Part shown: positions 1 to 11,491 of the stretch, one piece after another
Numbering within the stretch: the first letter of the stretch is position 1
How the letters are laid out: each line of letters opens with the position of its first letter
Notes under the pieces: model-generated
Database searches by the model: none
Seen by the model: only the letters and a program-made list of their open reading frames with translations
What the model was told of the DNA's origin: nothing
NCBI GenBank assembly: GCA_034401795.1
Contig: CM067370.1
Location: 67,949,188 to 68,013,187, forward strand
DNA from: Chaetoderma sp. LZ-2023a
Taxonomy: Eukaryota > Mollusca > Caudofoveata > Chaetodermatida > Chaetodermatidae
Direction of reading: 5' to 3'
DNA: 64,000 bases
Program-made: the position numbers and the translations under genes

Positions 1-14
1 TCATCAACCAGCGG

Positions 15-373
15 TTGCAGTGGTACCTGGAGTCGGAGAACATTATAGTTTCAGAGCAGGCCGGCTTCAGAAGATACAGGAGCACAGAAGATCAAACAAC
101 ACATCTTGCACAGGTCATAGAGGACACTTTTCAAGCCAAGAAGGTGATGCTAGCTGCCTTTATCGATCTGCAGAAGGCATTTGACAAGGTGTGGAAGGAT
201 GGCCTCCTCGTGAAGCTCTGGCGCACAGGCATCGGTGGCAACATGTTCCGATGGACCAAGTCGTACCTACACAATCGCAGAGCTAAGGTGCTGGTGGATG
301 GACAATCTGGACAGAATGTATTGCTGAGACAAGGGGTGCCACAAGGCGGAGTATTATCACCAACTCTGTTCAT
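15..373 (+). pseudogene. LINE reverse transcriptase fragment (fingers/palm, motifs before YADD)
   Basis: An open frame encodes the N-terminal half of a LINE reverse transcriptase. SEQAGFRRYRSTEDQTTHLA, IDLQKAFDKVWKDGLL (motif A, first catalytic Asp) and RQGVPQGGVLSPTLF (motif B) are all readable. It stops being reverse transcriptase exactly at the TTCAT before base 374, where the hAT-like insertion begins. The few residues that follow (RVCTPFSI) come from the insertion. The frame enters from before base 1, so the upstream endonuclease part is outside the window. Confidence 0.85.
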
Positions 374-1839
374 CAGGGTTTGTACACCTTTCAGTATTTG
401 AAATTCCATGACTTTTCCATGACTAAAATTAAGAAATTCCATGACCTCCAAGAATCAATAGCTAGGTCAAAGACAGTCAAATTAGTTTCAAAATGTTCAA
501 CAGCATATAGTGAATCATATGGAATTCACTTTATCTAGGGCAAAGGGTGAACATGTGAGAATATCCGGTACATTTAAAATAAAATCTGAGGTTTTCACAT
601 AAAAAATTGACGAATAAAAATTCTGAATGGAAGTTCTAGAGTCTAGTAAAGATTTTGACCCGAAAAATTGTCTATTAACCCTTTAACACTCATATCAGCC
701 AAAGCCGGCTTCTGTCACGCGTGGTCTTGAGAGATGTCCATTTGCAGACCAAGAGAAGACTATTGTTGAACATTTTTTATAAAATAGTCTTCACTTGGTC
801 TGCAAATTGACATTTTCTTTGAAATTTCAAAAAAGATTTGAACAAATTTAAGGCTTAGAGCCGAGGCTTCTATTTGGACAAGGTGTTCAAGAAAAAATTG
901 AAATCCAATCCCTAAAATTGTTACTTTCGCAAATATGTTGCGCACTAATAGATAACACGTATGGGAAAATTTGACAAAATATGAGCCAAAAAAGCCTTAT
1001 ACATGTATATAACACGCAATCAGAGTTTAGAAATATTGTAAAACATATATTTTTCAGACGAACAAAAATTGGTAACTTTACCGCTAGATTCAAAATAATA
1101 ATAATCCTTTATCGGCTAAATATCTTGTTATTCTTTTAATATTACCAAGTTTATTTCATACTTTAACCGTAATAGAACGCATAAAACCATCTTTGAGCAA
1201 GAAATACGTTCAATATACAGGGGAATCTCCATACGCTAGCGAGACCGAGATATCATCGCCATCTAATTATCATAATGTAACCAATTCGGCCGGGACGAAA
1301 TCGCCCAAATGAACAAAAATCTACTGCCGAATGCATACGCTGAGTAGGAAATAGTGAATTTATTGCTCAAATTGTTTTAAAAACATTCTCTTCTGTACAT
1401 ATTTATTATTAATTTGGGATATTCGCATTCGCGGCGTTACAAAACCCGTTTTTATTTGGGAGGCCTCCTTCCAGTCCAGATATAGTTCAGTGGAATGTCT
1501 CCAATCACAAGAGTTTAATATGGCCTACCAACATAAGAAGGGATTTAACCTCATTTTATTTCTTACGTTGTTTTGGGTCATTTTATTTTGGTTGGACATA
1601 TGACTTTGATAATGAATGAAATCATGTGATCGCCGCGATAAAGATATGGAAATACATTTCCGAGCTTTATTTCCCCATTTCACATTTGTATGCCATCAGA
1701 TTTTATTTTTATTTATGGAGATTATCATTTTCCATGACTTTTATCAAATTGACAAAATTTCCATGACTTTTCCAGGCCTGGAATTTAGATTTTCAAATTC
1801 CATGACTTTCCAGGAATTCCATGACCCGTGCGAACCCTG
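374..1839. mobile_element. hAT-like non-autonomous DNA transposon inside the LINE
   Basis: The 1466-bp insertion begins CAGGGTTTGTAC and its other end, read on the opposite strand, begins CAGGGTTCGCAC. Both ends carry repeated CCATGACTTTTCCA words just inside. It is flanked by GTTCAT at 368-373 and 1840-1845. Removing the insertion plus one GTTCAT restores the LINE reading ...SPTLFI-LFINDI... without a gap. CAGGG ends suggest the hAT superfamily, although hAT duplications are usually 8 bp. No transposase frame is visible. The interior contains an imperfect hairpin near 735-815 and a segment (about 940-1130) that recurs inverted at 60600-60780. Confidence 0.8.
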
Positions 1840-1845
1840 GTTCAT

Positions 1846-2281
1846 ACTCTTCATTAATGACATTGTAGCAGAGCTGCCCAATGGGATCCAAGCAGCCCTC
1901 TATGCAGATGACTTCATACTCTGGTGCACCGAGGAGTACACGACTGCCACGTACAGAATGCAGCTCGCCTTAGACAGAATTACAGCTTGGGCCAATCGCT
2001 GGTGTATTACCATCAACAAAGAAAAATCATCAGCCATGCTATTCTCACTGTCCACCAAAACCAAGGTTGGCAAACTGACACTGGGCGGTACTCCACTCGA
2101 GTACGAGGACCAGCAGACATACCTGGGAGTCACCTACGACAGAAGATTAACATGGAAGGAGCACATACAGAATGCAGAGGCAAAGGCCAGAAGAAAGCTA
2201 AACATCATGAGGAAGCTGGCAGGAACAAAGTGGGGTGCCAATGAAAGGATCCTCAAGACCATCTACCTAGGTGCCGTATGA
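1846..2281 (+). pseudogene. LINE reverse transcriptase fragment (YADD motif and thumb)
   Basis: This is the continuation of the LINE reverse transcriptase after the insertion. It reads LFINDIVAELPNGIQAAL, then YADDFILW (motif C, catalytic Asp pair), INKEKSSAMLFS (motif D) and YLGVTYDRRLTWKEHI (motif E/thumb). The frame is open back to 1616, but the part before 1846 is translated hAT-like sequence, so the apparent start is not real. A TGA after LGAV near 2279 ends the frame, and the text continues in a LINE-like way beyond it. Confidence 0.85.
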
Positions 2282-2408
2282 CCACACCTTGGGTATGGAT
2301 CCAGCTCATGGATGACAGCAGCTAAATCTCATCAACAGAACCTCGACAGACAAAACCAGGCACTGCGCATCATCACTGGTGGAATGAGATCAACACCAAT
2401 AAAAAAAA

Positions 2409-3537
2409 ATGGAGCAGACAGCAGGCATCCCCCCACTTAGCAAAGGAAGGGAATGCAAAGCACTGATCGAAGCTGCAACGTTCAAATCGTTCAGCAACCA
2501 CCCGATGAAGATCAGGCAAGCACAGCTGTCATCAGGAAGACTTAAAAGATCAAGTTTTGTGAAAGAGACAAAAGCACTTCAAAGGAAACACCAAGAAATG
2601 TTGCCAGCACAAATAGAAGACCCAAACCACACCCTTGATCCTCCACCCTGGGAAAACAAACCAGAGAGCATAGCTATTCGCACCACAGTACCTCATCTCA
2701 CAACCAAAGATGAACACAGTGATGTGAGCAAGAAGGCCCTGACCCTAGCCATGCTGGAAGAAATGTACCCTCAGGAGACATGGATAAGGATCTACACATA
2801 TGGATCAGCCAAAGATGCAATTAGGAGCGGAGGTGCCGGACTGCACATACAGTATCCAAACTGACAACATGAGTCAGCTGCAATACCGACAGGCAAACAC
2901 TGCACAAACTACAGAGCTGAAGTCGAAGCACTGGTTCATGCAGCTAATACCATCAGCAGAACAGCAGACCCTATTGCACAGATTGTCTTTTTATCTGATG
3001 CCCGCTCCGTCCTTGAGGCTATCACCAAAGGTAAGCTGCCACAACTTGAAGAAGCACTACAAACCATCAAATGCTTTCGGATAGCATTGCAGTGGATCCC
3101 CTCACACTGTGGAGTCCAAGGAAATGAGGAAGCAGACAAGATGGCAAAGGTGGGTGAAGAAGAGAATCAGACAGAAAACATGGTTACCCATACAGAGATG
3201 AAGACTCATCAAATCACTCTATAGAACACCTCAATCAGAAGATGCCTACCATCATCTCTCGAGGCCAGAGCAAGTGACCATTTTTCGTCTCAGAACTGGA
3301 CACAGCAGACTAAACCAACACATGTACAGGCGGTTCCACCGTACGACATCGCCCGCTTATCCTTGTGGAGAAGCAGAACAGACCACAGAGCACATTCTTC
3401 AATGTTGCAGTACGTATCAGCTGCTGAGAGAAGATATCTGGCCTTTGTCAACCTCTTTTCTTGAAAAGCTGTATGGGCCTGTGGAAGAACTGCAGAAAAC
3501 CACAGATTTCATCTTGAGAGTGGCTCTCCAAGTGTGA
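2409..3537 (+). pseudogene. LINE C-terminal region: linker, RNase H, Cys/His tail
   Basis: Three successive open pieces in differing frames cover a basic linker (2409-2780), the RNase H domain (about 2780-3150) and a tail with PCGEAEQTTEHILQCC (3274-3537). In RNase H the conserved Glu (RAEVEAL), the second Asp (FLSDARS) and the SHCGVQGNEEAD signature are kept. The first Asp of the TDGS motif is replaced by Tyr (TYGS), which would remove a metal ligand. At least two frame changes separate the pieces, so no functional protein is made. Confidence 0.75.
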
Positions 3538-3599
3538 TACCAGCGATCGAAAAGAAGATTTGACCATCAAGAATCCGTCCATTTTTTGTATTTAGTCAA

Positions 3600-6500
3600 A
3601 GCACGGACTGGACACCAGCATCATGATCAAGCCTAGTTAGTTTCGGTATAATGATCGGTTTGCCGGGATATTTCAAAGATTGATTCTTTGACATAAACTC
3701 TGCTCTTGGCAGTAGTCGCAGACCCTCTCCAGAGACAATAAATGGTCCCTCTCTGCTGAAAGCGCATGGATCTCACTGCGCCTTCTCGCTGAGGAAGCTG
3801 CCAATAAAAAAAACGTCTTTAGAGTCAAATGCTTTAGACTAGCCGAACCGAAAGGTTCGAAAAGGTGCTTGGCCAGTACATTAAGCACCAAAGATAGACT
3901 CCAGGCTGGAATGACTCGGTCGGAGATTGCTCATTCGCTTCACCATAACATTCAACTGGGCCACCTCTGGACTATCCCTGTTGGCTAGACATGGGATAAC
4001 TGATGCCAAAGCTGACTTGTATCCAGCAATTGTGACAGGAGCCAGTCCTGAATAGCACAGCTCACAGAGAAAGTCTGCTTTTGCTGAATAGTGGATTGAA
4101 AGGTATTAATACCCTTTCCTTCACACCACTCTGCAAATTTGTTAACCTTGTGGTTATATGACTTGACGGTTGACCTCCTTCTCGCTGCTGCGATGAAGCT
4201 CGCAGCCTGTCGAGAAAAGCCTTCCGACGTGGAACGTTGTTTGATAACATCCACACAGTCAATTTGAACATCTTGGGCCGCTCGTGTAGGAAGCGTCCCT
4301 TGGCCCGGGAGATTATGTTCGGAATCACGGGTAACTGCACTGGATTGTCCATAAGCAGATCCCGAAGATCCGTGAACCACACCCTGCTGGGCCAAAATGG
4401 CGCTATTAGCAGGACCAGGCACAATTCCTCCCTGATCTTCACCAAAACCGTCAGCAGAAGAATGGTGAGTGGATACGCGTAAGCGTGCATCCCTCTCCAG
4501 CTTATCGCCAGAGCGTCTGTATTGACAGCATTTGGATCTGGAATCGGCGAGACATAAGTCATGATTTGAGCATTTTCCTTTGTGGTGAACAAGTCCACGT
4601 TTGGTTTGCCCCAATGCTCGAAGATCCTGTGAAGAACTGGTGGGTTGAGAGACCATTCCTCTGTTTGCGAGACAAAGCATCCGCCAGAATGTTCAATCAT
4701 CCAGGAATGTGAGCTGCTTTCAAAACAACTGAGTAATTCCTGCACCATTGAATCAAGTGCCACACCTTCATACACAGTGTGGGTGACTTGGTCCTGCCTT
4801 GGCGATTTATGTATGATACTATTGTTGAATTGTCCGACCGTATCAATATCACCTTGCTCCTGACTTTTGGAAGAAACTTTTCCAATGCCAGTTCCACTGC
4901 CATCATTTCCAACAGATTGATATGCAGCTGGCTCTCTTGGAGAGTCCACGTGCCCGAGACCTGGGGTTCTCCAAGGCAGGCCCCCCACCCCTCCATCCAT
5001 GTACACGGACAGCTGGGGGCGGGGTAGGTGCAGCACAACTCCTACTAGGAGATTCTGATGCTTTTTCCACCATACAAGATGCGACATTAATGGCTCCAAA
5101 ACTGGTACCAGCTTTGACAGGGGTTCTGTTCTCTGTTTCCACAGAGACATCAGATACAACTGGATAGGTCTTCGCATCAGAGCAGCGTACGTGATTACCT
5201 GCTCCATGGAGACCATCATGCCCAGCATTTGAAGAAACCATCTCGCCTGAATGTGCTTTCCCAATCGAAAACTCTTGAGGATGGCTAACAGAGACACAAC
5301 TCTGGGCTCTGACGGGTAAACCCTGCCTCCCTCGAGATCAAATCGCATACCCAAATAAACGAAATGTTGAGTGGTGTCAATTCGGATTTCTCCTTGTTGA
5401 CTATCCAGCCTAGATCTGAAAGTAACTTCAGAGTCAGAGCAGCATCCACCCCTAACCTGGCTGGCATGTCCGCCTTGATAGGCCAATCGTCTATGTAGGT
5501 GTGAAGTGCCACATTTTCTCTTCACAGAAACGCTGTCACCGCAAGGACCATTCTGGTGAAAACCCTTGGAGCTGTCTACAGGCCGAATGGGACTACAAAC
5601 TCCCCTACATGATTCTGAAACATGAATCTCAGAAACCTGTGACAAACCCTGTTCATTGGAATGTGGAAATATGCATCTTTAAAATCGATTGACACACACC
5701 ACATTCCTTTCCTCAATCCTGCCATTACCGACCTCAGTTTCCATCTGAAACCGAGGCGTATGAATAAACCAATTCAATGGCCTGAGATTGAGTATGGGAC
5801 TCCACCCCCTGTGCTCTTGGGGATAAGGAACATGTTTGAATAGAAGCCTGGAGTGTTCTGGTTTGCTGGTTTTATTGCTCCCTTCAGAAGCAAACCTGAC
5901 ACTTCATTTTGAACGGCTTCTAACTTGTCTGGCTCCCTTGGTACAGGTGTCCAGACAGGTGCCAAAGACAGATTTTGTGGCAGAAAATCCCACCACTCTG
6001 ACATGTACCCCTGGGATATTCATCCCAGAACTAGATTGTCTGACGTCACACCTCGCCAACCCTCGACAAAACGCATGAGCCTTCCACCCACTATAGACGC
6101 ATTGATGCCTAATGCGGGTGTCTGGCTCGCGATCTGCTCCCCCCCCCCCCTCTCTTGACGAGAGAGAACCATTTTGGTCTTGGCTTGACCGGTCTAACTG
6201 GCACCGCTGTTCCTGTCACACAGGCGTGGTCCACTCAGATACGATCAGCTCCCTTCTTTCTGCCCTTGGAGGACTTACCCTTGCCCTTCCCGCCTCTCGG
6301 GCGATCAGAAGCAACAATGGGGTGGGCAGGAACCTCCACAACCTTCTTCGCCTTCTTAGCCGCAGGCGGCTGCGAAGACCCAGCAATAGCAGAAGCTGGC
6401 TTGGCTTTCACCTTGCTCTTGTGCTTCTGCTTCTTGGAAGACGGTTGTGCAGTCAGCGCTTTCGCTACAGACCCTAGTGCGTGCGCTTGTGGCACTAGTT

Positions 6501-8350
6501 CTAGCTGCAGATTAACTGCCAACCGATTCTGCGCAATGTTCGCTGTATCCTCTAAGATGGCCCGGCCCGCGCTTGGTCACCAAAGACACTAGGGCCATTC
6601 CAAACTAACGCTCCCTGATGGCGGTAGCTGGACGCATATGGTCTAGGACCATCTGCCTCCTGGATTTAGTTACACGCGCTTGCAACCTAGCCACAGCGTC
6701 CATTGACAGCACCAGGCCATCATTGACACAGGATAGCGACACAGGTGGCACAGGGTGGCCTGCCGCAGCTTCAGCCCACACCGACTGAAGTAGGCGAGAA
6801 GAGTGGTTAACAGCACTCATTGCTGCTCTCACTCCCTCATCGCATAGGTACAGGACTTCTTCGTGGTATACTTGAGACCTGTCCACAAGTGCTGGAGGGG
6901 CCCACCCGCTCCAGCACTCTGAACCTCAAGCACCCAGCGGTCATCTTCAGTGACCGCTGGAACCACACCGTATCTGTCATACTCCCATTGGGGAATACGG
7001 CACCTTGCCCGCACCCGCACCTCCCTGGAGGCCGCAGGGAGCTGACTCTTGGCTAAGAGTTGCTTGCTATAAATAGCATCCAACAACTCCTTAAACCATG
7101 GATCCAGCCCAATGGATTGGATCCGAGCCGCGGCAAGACCCTCGTCCTAATTGACGCAACCGACAGACGGGGTTTGTCCTCCTCGGCCGTGGCCGAAACC
7201 ACAGACGGGTCCACCCTGGGTAGCCAAGCCAGAGCCTCGGACCAGTGTGTCTCCGAAGAGGACACTCCCGTGAATAAATCACCCGTTGACGTATTCATGG
7301 TTTTACCAGCAGCGGCCTCCCGGCTAGGAGCCACCGCTGGTAAGCCAGAAACACCAGTACCACACGGTTCCGCCGCCACCTCATGAAGTTCACCGATCCA
7401 TGGAGTAGGCCCGCACGGAACACTGTGCGGACCCGTAGCGGTTGTGGAACCGTGGCCATACACAGGCGCCAACGGCACCCCATGTGTGCCCACTGGACCA
7501 GGTGAGATAGGCATGTATGTACCAAGCCTGGCCAGCAACACCCGTCACCGTGTCGGTTGGTGGCAAACCAACCAGCACTGGACGGGTGCCCGGTACCGGT
7601 GTGGCCTCAACCACGGGCGGAGTGACTGTCCTGGCTTGCGCCAAGCCAGACAGATGGAGGGCGGTTCTGTATAGGACAGAATCGACCTCCATGCTCTCCA
7701 CCTGCGGCATCTCAGGCTGCAACAGTCTCTCCTCCTCGGCCTCCTCATCTTCAGACCCCGAAGAGTCATCACCAGACAAGGAGACACTGGAGCTGTCCTG
7801 GCGAACGGCTCCCATGCCCGATGGACCGGCCACCGCTACTGGACAACACGGAGGTGGCCACAGAGAGAGAACCCATCAGGCCGGAGCCCGACGGGACTGC
7901 CAGGGAGCCATACGAGATGGCTCCCTCGGTAGCTAGTCCAGACCCCCTCTCCAAGGACAGGGTCTGTACCAGACCCGGGAAGAGACTGTCCTACAGCCTT
8001 CGGAATTAGGGATGACACCAGCGTGGGCAGGACGCCATGCAAGAAGCCTTGCATAGCGGGCTCGAACCACGCCGTAGGTGCCATCTCCAAAACCTCCGGC
8101 TGCAGACGTGGCGCGACCACAGGGGCTGAAACAGGCGCTCCACAATTTCTTTTCGAGCCACCTGACAAGCCAGCCAAGTCCTTCTGGGAAAGGAACTCGA
8201 CCAACATCTCGACCGGCCACACTGAACACACATTACACCTACTATTAATGTTACAGGGTGAACAATGAAAACAGACATGGTCTTTGTAGGCAACTTTGAT
8301 AAACTTGTGGCATTCCGAACAAGATGGCGGGGTAGGCTTGGCCTAAAAAT
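3600..8350 (-). mobile_element. DIRS-like tyrosine-recombinase retroelement A (old, broken)
   Basis: This is a fossil element of the DIRS order in minus orientation. From high to low coordinates it has a Gag-like region (about 8330-6200, starting with a cysteine/histidine-rich segment and rich in basic residues near the end), a reverse transcriptase-RNase H region (about 6050-4700) and a tyrosine recombinase region (about 4690-3605). Its low-coordinate end is lost where it meets the LINE near 3600. I could not identify its terminal repeats or an outer limit beyond about 8350. It is heavily broken, with at least several breaks, and diverged from the copy at 46.6-53.4 kb, so it looks considerably older and belongs to a different subfamily. 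Confidence 0.8.
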
Positions 8351-9644
8351 AAGCACAAAACCTAAAATAAGCAAGTGGAACGAAACAGGAATGGAAGGCA
8401 GACAAAAAATTTTCAAATATATTGACCATAAATTAATTGAAAACCCTCCAGCACCCCACCCCGCAGTGCTACAACAATGCTCGCATTTTCTGACGACATG
8501 AATGAAGCGGACAAATACACCCATATACTGATCCTAACGGATGTATAAAATGGAACCAGGAACCATATCGCATACCATTCGCGGTATATTTAATAATAAA
8601 TTTCAAATTATACTCTCAAACAAAGGCCAAAACGATATGTGAAGAAAACAACAAAATGATAAACAAACTGCTGTAGACCACGGTAAAACCGCAGGACACA
8701 CATCTTAATCAAGAATTTTGAAACCACCGATCAATGCAAACAGATCGTGATTACCACGCAAAAACTTGACATAATTCCAGTTTTCTGGTACAAAAAGTAT
8801 GCAGCACCCAGAACAAGATGCGCGAATAGATGAAATATTTTCTTCACCATAAAAGATCTGAGAACCAACACGGGTGTGACGTCACCCGCTCGGATAATAC
8901 GGAGAACGACATCAGCCGATTTTCGTGTTAAGACACCGCACAGCCAACACCTGACTTCATATTACTGCCAATCGCCGTTGGGATTAAAAGGAGGCGATCT
9001 ATCTGGCATATTTTGTTGTCACTACACGTCCCAGATTCGGGGTCAGAAATTGGAACATGTGACACAGACAAAATTTTAGAGACCTAAGTCTCCATACAGC
9101 TAGAGAATAACATGATAGAATACAACCCGAGATTCAGAAACTCCTTCCATGGTAAATCCAATATTCCGTTGAAGAAAACAGCTTACTGACGCACAGAAAT
9201 ACACTAAGAAACTCTTAAGAAATTGTAAGATATTCCAAATGCAAAAAAGCATGTATGCTCTTGTTGCTATAAGAATGAGCCTCACTGGCAGACGAGTACC
9301 AATTTGTTGGGAACCGGGTATCAGGTTCCATGAGCCGGTAAAGCTTTCTAAATCTAGATTCCTAGAGAAGCTTGTATTATCAAGAGTAATATAATGGTAA
9401 GTAATGATCGAAGGAGAAACAATGATTTAAAGGCATATGATAAAAATTAATAAGAAAATCACCCATTCTTTACATGCTAAAGTTGATTTAGTGCTCGCTT
9501 AGCATTTTATTGTGCATATTGAGAGGAAACGCGTTGAGCGTTACCGATAACCGTACTGTTTGACTACAAAATTATGACGTCATGAGAACTTGTGTTGTTA
9601 CACAGCGCATGCGTAATGAAAGTTCAACGAAACTAGACCTCGCC
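8351..9644. other. Unassigned stretch beside DIRS-like element A
   Basis: No gene recognised. The part near 8350-9080 may be the leader of the adjacent DIRS-like element, because it directly precedes the Gag-like region in that element's orientation, but no terminal repeat is visible. The rest is AT-rich and without obvious structure. Confidence 0.4.
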
Positions 9645-10213
9645 GAATCAAAAAAGCATTCCCTCTTGTTTGTACGAGAATTGATAATACTTACCAGATG
9701 TACTATTATGATAATGTCTATTATCTAGTCTCACTCAAAATAAACAATTAAAACTCAGCACTCTCCATGGTCCTGACCATAGTGTGTCCGGGAAATACCC
9801 TAAGCCTCCAGGTACCGAGTCAATTCCCAACTACAGTCAGATTCGTCTGATATTTGTCTTGACAAACAGTGAAAGCAGCTCAGCCTCCCCTCAGCCGGGC
9901 AGCTGAGGAAGGCCATAGTACATCTGGTAAGTATTATCGGATGCGGATGCTTTTTGGTTCTACTTCGAGTAATACTTACCAGACGTACTATTATGATAAA
10001 CTCTGGCTTTTGACAGCCAAGAAACTCCAGTGGGAGATGGTGAGGCTCGAAACAACTCTCATCTACCATCCGACAGAAGGTTGTGAAGAGACGGGAACCC
10101 CAGCATACGCTTGGGTCTCATCATCTGACTCATAGAGTGCTAAACTTCAATCGTCTAGACCGTGCAGTTCCCCCATCCCCCTCATTTGTCCGCACAAATT
10201 CTAGAGGGCTGTC
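9645..10213 (-). mobile_element. Orphan 3' end of a DIRS-like element (terminal repeat plus internal complementary region)
   Basis: This 570-bp segment is collinear with 46588-47155, the 3' end of the DIRS-like element in the RFC2 intron. It includes the terminal repeat (from GAATCAAAAAAGCATT), the internal complementary region (about 9913-9998) and the following A/C-rich tract. There is no coding region and no second terminal repeat. It differs from the 46.6-kb copy at many scattered positions, so it is not a recent duplicate. Its orientation rules out its being the missing end of element A. At 10213 it passes directly into LINE-derived sequence. Confidence 0.85.
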
Positions 10214-10224
10214 AAAAAGGGAGG

Positions 10225-11040
10225 CAGTAGTTGTAAAAAGGTTTCTGATCATCTTTAATTCGCATGGCTAATGATTCTTCAGTCAGCCTGTGCCTTACTG
10301 GTTATTTCTTTTACTCTGTGTGTTTCTTTGTTGTGTAGAATGTAGTCTGCTGATAATCCTGAAATTCTTGCTTTGACCCAGGCGTTACGCTTCCTTTTCT
10401 TTGCTCGTTTCACAATGGTGTAGTGAGACCATGGAGATTTATGTCTCTGTCCGGCTTTTACCGTCTTTGTTGGGATGAATTTGATGCATAAGGCTTGCTA
10501 ATCACTATAATCTGAAGGTCTCCCATTTCTCATTGACAGATTCTTTGTCTAAGACCGTGTGCCAGTCAATGGCTCCAACAGCTGCTTTGTCTAAGGACTC
10601 GTAGTCACCTTTTGAGTATAGATAGATTTTCCGATTAGCTAGGCTGATTCGTGGAACAGGTAATTTAAGAGTTAGGTTGACACACATATGGCCACTAGTG
10701 CTGAATGGTTCCTCAACTGCTATGGACTCATTACGGTCAGGATTTCCTGTGATCGCCAAGTCTAGTATGTTGTTCGCTCGTGTTGGTGAGCTGACGAGTT
10801 TAGTTAGCAGGTTTTCTTTTAAGGTGTCTATGAATCTGTTTGAAAGTGAGGAAACAGCCTCATTTGTGAGCCAGTCAATGTCTGGGAAGTTGAAATCGCT
10901 TACTAATATGACGTTCTCTGTATTAATGCTGTCGATGGAGTAACAGCTAATGTTGAGGTTAGGTTCTTTTCCTCTTTCTGGTCGGTATGCAATGCCTATG
11001 GTCAGTTCGGTTTCTGGATACAGGTTAATGATAAGGATTT
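10225..11040 (-). pseudogene. CR1-like LINE endonuclease fragment
   Basis: Read on the minus strand, this encodes the second half of an APE-type LINE endonuclease: TIGIAYRPERGKEPNLN, NVILVSDFNFPDIDWLTNEA (usually GDFNFP; Gly to Ser here) and VSSPTRANNILDLAITGNPD, then the SSDHMCV-like end (SDH reads SGH). A basic linker follows (WSHYTIVKRAKKRKRNAW). The frame changes at least once, near 10500. No reverse transcriptase follows at lower coordinates because the DIRS fragment begins there. It is a decayed fragment. Confidence 0.75.
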
Positions 11041-11490
11041 AGTCGATTGATGAATAATGTTCAACTTTTGTTGATCTTGAATTTTTTAATAAATAATCTT
11101 GAATGCTGCTGAAAATTAGATTTCGAAAACAGGTAACTATACCATATAATTTCGGATAATCGGGTTGGTATCATAATGAAACTCAGTTAATGGGGAATAC
11201 CTGGTCGATTGCATCTTGGACTTCTGGAGAAAATGTTAGGATAGAGGAAAAATTGTCCTCATCAATCACGTCATCGTCGTCTGTATTTGCCATAATTCTT
11301 CTTACTTGTTACTTGTCTTGTAGATACCGTCACTCCAATTCTAGGCGAACCCCAGCCCTGAACTGGACTGATGTGACGACTGTAAATTTACTAGTCAGAA
11401 TCTGTTATCTTAATCACCACATGTATGCCTTTTGTTGTTGGTTGTTTTTTTGGGGTTTCCTCGTCTTTGTACGGTGTATCGAGATATTCC
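11041..11490. other. Unassigned AT-rich stretch
   Basis: It lies between two LINE pieces. I see no coding signal beyond chance frames and no clear repeat. Confidence 0.4.
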
Positions 11491-11491
11491 G

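Larger units (their letters stand above)
1..3600 (+). mobile_element. RNase H-bearing LINE (I-like), split by a later insertion
   Basis: This is a non-LTR retrotransposon cut by the window start. Bases 1-373 encode reverse transcriptase: AFIDLQKAFDKVW and RQGVPQGGVLSPTLFI. After the insertion at 374-1839, the frame resumes with LFINDIVAELP and the catalytic YADDFILW, followed by the thumb region to about 2280. Near 2780 lies an RNase H domain (IYTYGSA where IYTDGS is usual, AEVEALVHAAN, FLSDARSVLE, QWIPSHCGVQGNEEADKMA). At 3274-3537 is a C-terminal cysteine/histidine segment (PCGEAEQTTEHILQCC). An RNase H with this tail is typical of I-clade LINEs; clade assignment is inference. The coding region is decayed: a stop near 2279, frame changes around 2400 and 2860, and Asp-to-Tyr in the first RNase H motif. 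It meets DIRS-derived sequence near 3600. Confidence 0.85.

Noticed and set aside
1616-2281. 221-codon plus-strand frame taken as one gene
   Set aside because: Its first third is translated hAT-like sequence and only the part after 1845 is LINE polymerase; the joined frame is an accident of insertion.
6112-6592. Plus-strand frames of 121 and 145 codons in element A
   Set aside because: They are Ser/Leu/Cys-rich antisense shadows of a Lys/Ala-rich Gag-like region on the minus strand.
9645-10213. Missing terminal repeat of DIRS-like element A
   Set aside because: It is a 3' end in the wrong orientation and position for A, and it matches the family of element B.
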